From: Drechmeria coniospora
Taxonomy: Eukaryota > Ascomycota > Sordariomycetes > Hypocreales > Ophiocordycipitaceae
DNA: 64,000 bases
Assembly (NCBI RefSeq): GCF_001625195.1
Contig: NC_054391.1
Location: 372,001 to 436,000, forward strand
Direction of reading: 5' to 3'
In this document: piece after piece, positions 34,584 through 43,765 of the stretch
Numbering within the stretch: the first letter of the stretch is position 1
How the letters are laid out: every line of letters starts with the position of its first letter
Notes under the pieces: generated by a model
Seen by the model: the letters and a program-made list of their open reading frames with translations, nothing else
Databases searched by the model: none
What the model was told of the DNA's origin: nothing
Program-made: the position numbers and the translations under genes

Positions 34584-36481
34584 GCTGGGCTATGGCGACG
34601 ACGGCGGCGACTGCGGACGGTGCTCGGTGGGATGCGGCACGGGCAAAGGTGGCCGAGGACGGGATGGATAGGGGGGGGTGGGCATGAATGATAACCGTTT
34701 GTCGGGATCGAGACGTCGTCGGGCAGGCAGACGCAGACGACCCTTTCGCGACGTGGTTCCGCGGCGACGAGGAGGGGGGGGTCGGGTGCATATGCACCTA
34801 GGGTGCTAGTACGTGTCGGGGTGCTTCGAGGTCGAGGCCGCGACGATCGGCTCGTGGTGCGATGGTGGCACGACCGACGAATCAGGAGGCTCGAGACGAA
34901 AGCGCAGGAGGCCGAGGTCGAACGAGGGTGTCGTCGAGGCCCGTCCGAAGCGGATCGGTTCGCCACGCGGTGAGACGGGAACGAGGGAGAGGAGGTGAGA
35001 CGGGATGAAGGGGAGGGATTGTCCTCGAGGATTCGACGCTTCGAAACGGCCGGGGGGGGGTCGAAGCGGAACGGAAGCGTCGATGCGTGACCGGATCGGA
35101 TCGGTGCCGGGACGAGCAGGGCAGGGCAGAACGACGACGTCCGGACGCAACAGGGGCGGCCACTCGACGGTCAAGGGACGCACCGGCTGGACGGCGGAGG
35201 CGAGAGGAGCACGGTGGGGAGAGGCGAGAGAAGGGCCCAGTCCAGGCGACGGAAGAGGGCGACGAGCTCGCGAGGAAGCGCGGGAGGACGAGGGAACGGA
35301 CGGGCCGGCGGGTGCTCCAAGAGGTAGGCAGCAGGTGCTCGGTAGGATGGGTTTCGACGACGATGGAGGTCGCCGCAGGACGCACAAGGTTCGTCCGGCC
35401 GGTGGCGAAGCAAGGGCTGGTCGTTGGTTGCCGGGCTCTGCTCCGTAGCAGCGAGCCGTTGCCGCGAGCGATCGGACGGTCACGGTAGATTCGCAGCACG
35501 TCGAGCGAGGACGACGTTCCTGACCCGTTGCGTGCTCGACGCTTGGCGATGGGGGATCGGCCAATGACGGGGGGGGCGAGGCGTGGTGCGGCGTGGTCGG
35601 TGGCCAGATGAGCGACAAAATCAGACAATCGATCGGTCGAGAGGGTAATCCGACTCGGCCCTCTGCCGGAGCTCGCCGCGGCCGCCGCGACGCGATGGGA
35701 TGCAGCGCCAGCGCACACACCGGTCCGGTCGAGATGCGAGGGTGTGGGCCGTCACCGTGCAATGGTGGGTGGCAGCGTGTGCGTGCGTGGTGCCAGTGCC
35801 AATGCTGAGCCTGAGGCTATCGACGCGCGTGCGGCCAGGCGGTGGACCGGCAAAGTGCGGGGGAGGTAGGGGGTAGGATAGGATGGGGGGGGGGGGGGGG
35901 TAATAGGATGGGGGGGGGGAGGGTAATTAGCGGGAGAGGGTAGCGGGAGATGGTAGGGGGCAGGGGGGAGAGGATGGCGGGTAGGGGGGGAGGGTAGGGG
36001 GGCCACCCTCCAGCCAACAGCGGTCGCTGGCTATGAGATGCTGCGCGGCACCGCTGGAGGAGGCTATCCGTGAGAGGGGATGTGGGGGGGGGGGGAAGCA
36101 CGAGTGCCTGCAAGTAGGAGCACGGAAACGAAAGGCCGGTCAGACCTCTCGGAAGAAGACGCGGACGAGCAAGGAGGGCGAGCAAGGATGGCGAGCAAGG
36201 AGACGAGGAGGGCGAGCAAGGAGACGAGGACGGCGAAGAGAAGACGATGCGTGATGAAAGGCCGCGAGGGCCGACATTTAATATTAACAGCGGGTGAGGG
36301 CTATTAGTGGTGAACCGTAAATTTGTGGTTTCTGCTCCGTGGCCGCTACGCTCGTACTGCCACCTACCCAGTACCTAGCGAACAAGTACACCTAGCACCT
36401 ATTCCGCGACACTTTGTACACTGATGGCGGGTAGTGCCACCTGTGCCGAGTACACCTACGCCTACTGAACGACTAGATGCA
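34584..36481. other. GC-rich gap, nothing recognised
   Basis: Long overlapping frames (up to 318 codons, both strands, 34.8-35.8 kb) reflect high GC with few stops and encode no recognisable domain. The part nearest 34583 is probably leader of the unknown gene. A G-rich tract with runs of 9-18 G lies at 35884-36000 and could form quadruplexes. GAGCAAGGA-type repeats lie at 36160-36235. Confidence 0.45.
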
Positions 36482-36561
36482 CAGTGGGGTGGCAAAAATG
36501 TCGATTCAACTTGTACGAGTAGCACCACCAAAGCTGAATCGTCACTTTTGTCGAGTCACTG
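36482..36561. mobile_element. 80-bp inverted-repeat (MITE-like) element, copy 2
   Basis: Same length and ends as the copy at 25858-25937 (CAGTGGGGTGGCAAAAATG on the left, matching reverse complement on the right). The inverted repeat extends three further bases into the flanks (GCA/TGC). Copies differ mainly in the loop and at scattered sites. No target duplication is evident. Confidence 0.65.
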
Positions 36562-37634
36562 TGCCGTTGTACATGTACTTGAGTAGGCGTACGGAGTACG
36601 TGCAGGTGCATTGTACAGGGAGTACTGAGAGTACAACGTAGGTGTGCTGTACAGGGAGTACCGAGAGTACTACTTGCTTGCTTGGCCTGTACGGCAACAC
36701 AGTACGAGTACGGTACGCGCCCCAATCCCAAGCGTTGCTGAGCACTCGCTAATTATCACGGCCTGAGGCAAAAGGCAACGGCTCGGCACGGCGTACTGTG
36801 ATTTCCGGTGCTGGTACCACGACTACGCCCGACACGTAAGCGTCCGTGCTGCCAACAACCATGGCGCGTGACAGGCCAGATCACCACCGGACCAAACTCT
36901 ACCAAGCTGACGTTTCAGACCGACGACAACTCTGCCCATCTTGGCCCCGGCCGGCTCAAACTGGCTGGCTGGCATCCTCACCATTCCCCCCGTCCTTTCT
37001 CCCTGCCAGGATTCAACTGAAACGGACACGTACGAGGATGCAGCAAGCATACGTGCAGTGCAGTACGGAGTGCTCCACGGTGCATCGCCGTCCATGGACG
37101 AGTGTTGTCGACGAATATCCGTCTGCCGGCAGCTGGGCGGCCAACAGCTGGCCATCAGATGCTCACTCCTGCCGCTCGCCCTCCCGTCATCCATCTTCGG
37201 CTCCGGTTTGCTCGCTGGCAATCCGACGTCCAAGAGGGCGAGCGACATCGGACCATGACTTCATACCACTTGGGCACGCCCAGCTGTCCCTCACCCCATC
37301 GCCAAGCCACCTGTGTTGCTAAAACCGCCACGTCGCCGGCCGGTTGTCGCCCGTGGCCAGCTGATCGGTCAAGGCGGTCGCTGGCCGCTCTGACTTTGCG
37401 AGCCCTCTTGCTCGCCAGCGCCCGTCGGTAGTCGGCAGGACAACAACCACCGGGTCCTTGACATGTCACGCTGGCGTGGTGTGCAAGGCCAAGGCGCGAT
37501 CGGTGATGGCGTATTTACGTGCTCCCCTCCTCCCTGTGACAAAGGTAACAGCGTGGCGGCATGACGACAGGTATGACCTCACCGACAAACCCGCCGTGTC
37601 CGCGTCCGTGTGTGGTCCGTCGAACCCGTCTTCG
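36562..37634. other. intergenic, GTAC-rich then unremarkable
   Basis: 36.56-36.72 kb holds two copies of a TGTACAGGGAGTAC motif. The rest contains no supported gene. Confidence 0.45.
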
Positions 37635-38767
37635 TCACGGTTGGCGCCCAGCCTTGGACACGCCGCACAGGCGGATGGGCACTCGGCCGCTGTAGAACGG
37701 AGCCTGCTGCCGTTGCCGGGTCGGCATCGGGAACTCAATGTCCTCGACCACGAGGCCCTTCCGCCGGCTCGCGTCTAGGAACGCCTCAAACGTCTCCTCG
37801 TTCCGCTGCGTGGCCGAAATGTACACCTCGACGAGGGGGTAGAGCTCGAAAAGGCCCAGCAGGGTGGCGACGAGGGCCGGCAGGACGCTCTGATCGTACG
37901 TGATGTCGGCGCCGAGAACGACGTCGACGGGCCCCCCGCCGTTCCCCGGACGCTCGTCGACGCCGACGAGGGCCTGTCCCCACTTGAGCGTCGTCGGCCG
38001 CACGCGAGAGGCGTCTCGGAGGCCGTTGAGGAGCAGGTTGTCGGCGAGGTGGTCGACGACGTCGTCGGAGCCGTCCGAGGCGACGGCCGAGGCGCAGGAG
38101 AGGTGCTTGGCGCACAGGATGGAGAGGTATCCGGTGCCGGCTCCGAGCTCGAGCACCCGCTTCCCCGAGACGATGGCCGCGTTCGCGCAGAGGTACTGGC
38201 CGAGATGAAGGGCCGCCTCCCAGGTGCGCAGCCCCGTCGTCCCGCCGGCCGAGATGAGCGAGCGGCTCTCGAGCAGCGTCACGTCGGGCACCTCGGCCGA
38301 CCCGCCACCGACCTCGTCGGGGTCCCGGGCCAGCGCGGACAGGCGGTAGGTCACGTAGCATCTCTGCCGCGCCGACGCCGCCTCGGCGGGCAGCGGCGTC
38401 GAGAGCAGACCCGAGAGGGCCGACATGAGATTATCGGACACGGCCTGCCATCGGAGAGTCAGACGTCGGGGAGGTCACGGCCGACCTGGAGCCGGCCGAC
38501 TGAGCGGCAGCCGTGGGCCGCGAGACTCACGTGCTCGTCCCAGTCGTCTATCGAGGCCGTGATGCGCGACACCAGCTCCTTGAGCGTCCGGACCTGGTAG
38601 CGGACGGGCGGGCCATGGCGAACGGCTCCGAGGGCGAACAAGCGTCTGAAGATGGCGTCCTGCACGACGTCCAGTGGAAGGCAATCGGCCGAGGGAAAAT
38701 CGAGGTCCTGCTCCAGCTGCAGATACTGGCAGCAGAAGCGGTCGACGGCGTACTGCCACGACGCCAT
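37635..38767 (-). CDS. protein-lysine N-methyltransferase, Efm3/FAM86 type, 348 aa
   Basis: Seven-beta-strand SAM-dependent methyltransferase; family members EFM3 (yeast) and EEF2KMT/FAM86A methylate elongation factor 2. Exons are 38767-38531 and 38444-37635; the 86-nt intron (GTGAGT..GGCAG) joins DDWDEH|AVSDNLMSALSGLL. The N-terminal FAM86-like helical region is about 1-80 (MASWQYAVDRFCCQYLQLEQ, LPLDVVQDAIFRRLF). The catalytic domain has motif I VLELGAGTGYLSILCAK, acidic post-I SDGSDDVVDHLADNLLLN, and DVVLGADITYDQSVLPALV, the [D/G]xxxYD motif of this class. SRSLISAGGTTGLRTWEAAL is the family substrate/SAM lid. The end is VPIRLCGVSK. Target EF2 is inferred from family. Confidence 0.85.
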
Positions 38768-39020
38768 GCTCAACAAATCATGCCCATCAATCGGTGTTTA
38801 ATCAAGGAGCTGCCGGCTGGATCCATGGTCCATGACATCGCCTGCTGCTGGACCTCCCCTCCCCCAGGCCAGCGGGCAGTGTGTCGAGGCACGTGATATG
38901 GATCTGACCCACCCGTCGCCACGAGGAAGAGGTTCCGTCGCTGGTGGGAAACGTGGACCCCTCGGTGCTTGCACAGAAGCCGGCCAGGGCCGCCCCACCC
39001 AGAATTTTCTCGCACATTTC

Positions 39021-39028
39021 TTAGGGTT
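39021..39028 (+). promoter_or_regulatory. TTAGGGTT telobox upstream of rps24
   Basis: One TTAGGGTT lies 125 bp upstream of the ribosomal protein start. Telomere-like boxes bound by Tbf1-type proteins are known elements of ribosomal-protein promoters in many fungi. Presence seen; role inferred. Confidence 0.45.
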
Positions 39029-39152
39029 GGACCCAGTTAAGCGACACGGGGCGGTCGGAATTTTCGCTCCCTCCCCGTCGAATCCATCCGCCGTCGATTT
39101 GTGCCTGCATCGCCAACCGGTCTCCCTCCCGACAACAACGAAAGCAGCAACC

Positions 39153-39965
39153 ATGGCGGACAACGACACCCCCGTTACCCTGCGAACTCGCAAGTTCATC
39201 CGCAACCCTCTCCTGGGCCGGAAGCAGATGGTCGTGTGAGTGCCCGCGCCCTCTTTGCGAATACGGCCTTGTCGTTTTGTCGTCGTCGTCGTCGTCGTCG
39301 TCACCAACCACCACCATCGCACCCGTCCGTCCTCGGTCGTCCCCGCCGACTTTGTCCGTGGTGAAGAGGCCGACGAGGAAGGGAAGATGCGAGAAAGCGC
39401 AGCTCGATGGGGGGGCGGCCTGCTCAGCAACGACGGCCCAGGCCCTTGCCGCTGGACAGCATGATGAAGCTTGGGACGAGCGAGGCCGACGACACCGACG
39501 ACACCGACGACGACGACGGCAGCGACGACGAAACGTGGTGGCACCGAGGCGCGGAGAACGACTGGCTGACGGTTCCCAGTGACATCCTGCACCCCAACCG
39601 TGCCAACATCTCCAAGGAGGAGCTCCGCGAGAAGCTCGGCGGCATGTACAAGGCCCAGAAGAGCCAGGTGCAGGTTTTCGGACTGCGGACGCACTTTGGT
39701 GGCGGCAAGACGACGGGCTTCGGCCTCATCTACGACTCGCCCGAGGCCATGAAGAAGTTTGAGCCGGCCTACCGCCTGATCCGCGTCGGCATGGCCACCA
39801 AGGCCGAGCGCGCGAGCAGACAGCAGCGTAGGTCCCCCGCGGCCCCGACCCGACGTCGCCCGCACACGCTAACCTCCCCCCGCAGGCAAGCAGCGCAAGA
39901 ACCGTCAAAAGACGCTGCGGGGCACGGCCAAGGTCAAGGGTGCCAAGGCGAAGAAGGAGAAATAA
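39153..39965 (+). CDS. rps24: 40S ribosomal protein S24 (eS24), 136 aa
   Basis: Component of the small ribosomal subunit needed for 18S rRNA maturation. Exons are 39153-39235, 39580-39827 and 39886-39965, with introns of 344 and 58 nt. Spliced protein: [44 protein letters not shown], then [36 protein letters not shown] and the Lys/Arg-rich tail [19 protein letters not shown]. Length agrees with the family. The first intron is long for this window and is placed early in the gene, as in many fungal ribosomal protein genes. It also contains a GTCGTC run and an Asp-rich open frame that is not part of the protein. Confidence 0.95.
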
Positions 39966-40319
39966 ATGCGCGTGTACGTTTCGGCGTCGGTTTGGAGCTT
40001 TGGCATTGCTGTTGGGCGCTCCGCGGGCCGGCGAGTGCGGCCTATTTTTTCGACATCTGGGATGGGTTGTCGACGGGCCGGCGAGGCTACCTAGAAAACG
40101 AGGGAGGCTTCCGAGCACGACGGTCACCTTGCACTACTAGCATGAATCAAGGGTGTTTGGGTCCAAGTTTTGCCTGTCGGTCTACGACGTTGCCGGAGCG
40201 CTCGTGACGGCTCGATGGGGTCGCCGTCGGGGAGCAACGACGTGCGGCGGTGAAGCGATCAAGATGACATGTGGCAGCAAGGTGGGGGAACGTGCAGGCG
40301 CATGTCTTGAGCGGCACCG

Positions 40320-40875
40320 CATTGCCTCTGCTATCGAACGAATACCTCGCGGCCGCCGAGGTGTCGAGATGGATGCACGGTGCCGCGGCTGCAGGCAAGC
40401 AACGCAACGTGACATGCCGTAGACGACGACCGTCGCCCGCCCGTCTCACATTATGGCGACGGCGAAGACGGCGGCGAGGCACAGGACGGCGGCAACGTGC
40501 TATCGAACGAATGCCTCGCGGCCGCCGAGGTGTCGAGATGGGTTCAGGGTGCCGCCGCTGCAGGCGAACATCGTGAAATGCGGCGTAGACGACGACCGTC
40601 GCCTGCCCGTCTCACATCATGGCGACGGCGAAGACATGGCACGTTGTTGCAGCTGCAGGCGAGCAACGTGACCTGCCGCGTAGACGACTCCCATCGCCCG
40701 CCCGTCTCACATCATGGCGACGGCCGACGGCGGCGAGGCACAGGACGGCGGCAACGTGCTATCGAGCGAATGCCTCTCCGCCGCCGAGGTGTCGAGATGA
40801 ATGCACGGTGCCGCAGCTGCAGGCGAGCAACGTGACATGCCGCGTAGACGACGACCGTCGCCTGCCCGTCTCACA
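40320..40875. repeat. tandem ~165-bp repeat carrying copies of the GPI-signal coding end
   Basis: About three and a half units. Each has a block like GTGCTATCGAACGAATGCC..GCCGCCGAGGTGTCGAGATG, a block with TGCAGGCGAGCAACGTGACAT, then CGTCTCACATCATGGCGACGG and GAGGCACAGGACGGCGGCAA. The last block is a copy of the final codons and stop of the GPI protein gene (40871-40923). Copies of it lie near 40446-40498, 40612-40636 (short) and 40706-40757. Confidence 0.85.
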
Positions 40876-41371
40876 TCATGGCGACGGCAAAGACGGCGGC
40901 GAGGCACAGGACGGCGGCAACGACGGCGCCCGTGCTCGCCACGGTACCCAGCCCCGGCCCGCCGGCCTCGGCCTTGACGAGGGGGATGTGCCAACCGCAG
41001 TGCTCGGCGCCATCGCGGGTACGGCATTCGTAGTACGTCTCCTGGCGGAAGCTGTACGCGGCCAGTATCGCGCTCTGGTCGGGGGACGGCGTGACGATGG
41101 GTGTGTATGGCGGTATCAGCATGTTTCCGTTCATGTTGACGTCGGTGCCGGCGTTGCTGTTGCTGTCGCTGTTGCTGTTGCTGTTGATGCCGGCGTTGCT
41201 CTTGCTGCTGTCGGGGTCGCTGCGGAGCGCTGGTGCTTCGTTCCTCGCCTTGATCGGGGTGCGGGCGTCGGTGTCGAGCCGTTTGCCTGTCGATGGGCTC
41301 GAGTGAAGCAGCAGCAACAGGAGGAGGAGGAGGGGAGCGAGGGCACGTGATGGGAGCGAGCATCCGGCCAT
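40871..41371 (-). CDS. small secreted protein, probable GPI anchor, 166 aa
   Basis: Function unknown. The N-terminus MAGCSLPSRALAP followed by nine Leu and HSSPSTGK is a signal peptide. The middle is rich in Asn/Ser (a NSNSNSDSN run) and lacks structure. A conserved-looking domain follows: IPPYTPIVTPSPDQSAILA and FRQETYYECRTRDGAEHCGW, with two Cys. The C-terminus is a small-residue stretch then VASTGAVVAAVLCLAAVFAVAMM, a typical GPI-attachment signal. The start was chosen because an upstream in-frame extension to 41434 would bury the signal peptide. The DNA encoding the GPI signal is repeated downstream of the stop. Confidence 0.72.
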   Translation of the reverse strand: MAGCSLPSRALAPLLLLLLLLLHSSPSTGKRLDTDARTPIKARNEAPALRSDPDSSKSNAGINSNSNSDSNSNAGTDVNMNGNMLIPPYTPIVTPSPDQSAILAAYSFRQETYYECRTRDGAEHCGWHIPLVKAEAGGPGLGTVASTGAVVAAVLCLAAVFAVAMM

Positions 41372-42930
41372 GGTGTCTTCGTGGCAACAACGTCGATGGC
41401 GTGGGGCACCGTGGGCTTCGTGAGAGAGCCGCATGGGAGACTTGCCAACGTCCCGGCCGGCTCGAGACCGTGCTTCCTCGTACTTGTACGTCGTGAGCTC
41501 GCCGGGTGGCGTGGACGGCGGTCAAGGAACAAAGCGTCCTGCGCGTCGTCTTGGGGATAGGCGTGCTGAACGGTCGGTGATGCTGCTCGAGATGCCGTGC
41601 GGGCGGGGTGGTTGTGCGGTCAAGGTGCCGCTCGGGAACAAAGGCGGCGGGCCCGACGGTGCAAGGACAAGGTCCCGCTTGGCCGTGGCGATGAAGCAGC
41701 TCTCGCTCGACCGTGGCAGCAGCACGAGAGAGGTGCGAGGAAGAAGAAGTGGACGAGGTGGACGAGGAAGGCGAAGCAGGATGGGGAGGAGTGGCGAGCG
41801 GCAGAAGCGGATCGACTGCCCGACCGACGACGGCTGCATCTGCTCACGGGCAGGGCGACGCAGCGGATCGTGTCGTCGATGTCGCCCGGGACCGGAGAGG
41901 GGGGATGGGGGCGGGCATGGGCGTGTCTGCGCAGCTGGCCGAGCAGCATCGACATCCCCCATGCTGGGAAGAGGACGTTGTCGGATTTGACTCTCACCGC
42001 CGCCGTGGTGAGTAGGTGAGTGGTGAGGAGGCAAGTACCTAGCAAGTACTGGGGTGCACCTGCAGGCACTCGTACAGTGCACTACTAGGTACCTAGTACT
42101 GTGGTGTACAGTACATTGCTGTGGCGTACTTGCAGTGCAGTACTGTGGTGTACTGTGCTGTGCTTACAGTGCACTACTGTGCTGTACAGTGCACCACCTG
42201 TACATGCATGTTCTTAGGTGCCGTGGCAAGTACAGAGTACCCTCGCATGCACCCGCACCCACCCCTGCTTGCGTGTATACGGTACCTTTTCCAGGGGCAG
42301 CCAGGAACCCACCACCAGCCACCGGGAACAAACCCCTCATGCACGTCACGCGCACTCGTTCGTGCACTTGCTGCGAGTACATGTACAACATTGCAGGATA
42401 GGTACAGGATGTAATCAAGTACTTGTACTTGTGCGATCTCGTCCACAAGCCGTGCAATTGCAGACTCGTGGCGACGACAAGAGTACAGACTACTTGTGCA
42501 ATGATCGCCCTTTGAATAAATGATGGTAGCTGTACTTGCACACGTACTGAAATGCACGTGTTCCTTGTACGACGAGTGAGTATTTATTTGTACCTCTGCG
42601 CATCTTCTCCCAACCGCCCAGCCGTGCCATCAAACAACTTTCCTCCGTCGGCAGGGAACCAACAAACCTACCAGCCGACCGACCAGCCCTCCATGGACGA
42701 AACCCTTGTTCACGCAGTAGCCAAGCAAAGGCAAAAATCACCGCAGCCACGCAAGCCAACGGATTCCAGGCCCTCCAGGCGGGGACCTTGGCTGGTCCGG
42801 AGGCTGCAGGGTAGGTGCGGCGGCGGTGGTGGTGAGGTACCGTGACGCCCAAGTGCATGTACAGTGCGGAGTAGAGCACCTGGCACTTGGTACTGGGCAT
42901 GGACAGCGCTGCACCGTATTGTCTGTGCCG
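41372..42930. other. intergenic, with GTAC-rich segment
   Basis: Long open frames at 41.5-42.05 kb on both strands have no recognisable content and may be leader DNA of the GPI gene. 42.03-42.6 kb is rich in GTACTGTGGTGTAC-like motifs. Confidence 0.45.
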
Positions 42931-43262
42931 TACCCGTGCGGACAGTGCTGTACTCGGTTTTGACGGTGCTATACCCGGCATTGACGGTGCTGTACTCGGT
43001 ATTGACGGTGCTGTGCCCAGTATTGATGGTGCTGTACCCAGTATTGACGGTGCTGTACCCGGTATTATGGACGGTGCTGTATTCGGCATTATGGACAGTG
43101 CTGTACCCAGTATTGATCGTGCTGTACCCGGCATTATGGACGGTGCTGCACTCGGTATGGACAGTGCTGTGCTCGGTATTTACAGTGCTGTACTCAGTAT
43201 TGACAGTGCCGTGCTCGGTATTTACAGTGCTGTACTCGGTATGGACGGTGCTGTTCTCATAC
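42931..43262. repeat. ~21-bp minisatellite (GGTGCTGTACCCGGTATTGAC)
   Basis: About 15 units of 21-24 bp with variants (TATTGAC, TATGGAC, TATTATGGAC, TATTTAC). Open frames reading STVNTEYSTVNTE on the minus strand result from the repeat and are not taken as a gene. Confidence 0.88.
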
Positions 43263-43765
43263 CGGCGCACAATCGTACAGAGTACTCTTTCGACTTGCAC
43301 CCCATACGGCGCACTGTACGAGTACCTGCAGCCGGGGCCCAACAGCCTCGCCTCTCTCGCTTGAGTTGTACGTTGTTGGTGAGTGACATGTACTGTATGA
43401 ATGAATAACTGTACAGTACAAGCACTCCCATGGTATGCCTGCGAGGTACCTCGCTGTACAGTGCAGTACCTACCTAGTATTACTTGGTCATGGTTGGGCT
43501 TATGCCTTGGTTGATGCTGTACGCAACCTCAATCGCCGGTGCTGCATGCACAAGTACCTGGTACTCTGCGGTGCGTCTGGTGCCGGCGTAATTACAAGTA
43601 TCTAGGACTCTGCAGTGAGTCTGCGGTGTTAGTGCTAGAGCACACTCCAACCCACACGCGCGGCTGGCTCCCTCACCGTCTCGTCACGCGGCTGGCTTCC
43701 TCACCGTCTCTCCCCTTGGCACCGTCACCACCCATGGCCACGATGCCCGCTCGTCGCCCGGCCGC
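43263..43765. other. intergenic, nothing recognised
   Basis: GTAC-rich DNA to about 43.65 kb, then a pair of near-identical GGCTGGCTYCCTCACCGTCTC segments at about 43663-43710. No gene. Confidence 0.45.

Noticed and set aside
34806..35762. 318-codon frame on the minus strand at 35 kb
   Set aside because: Three overlapping frames are open on both strands; no conserved motif, so GC-driven.
39407..39579. Asp-rich extra exon in rps24 ([18 protein letters not shown])
   Set aside because: It lies in intron 1; ribosomal protein eS24 has no such insert and direct joining gives the conserved [11 protein letters not shown].
42710..43364. STVNTEYSTVNTE repeat protein
   Set aside because: Frame is created by the 21-bp repeat and both strands are open equally.
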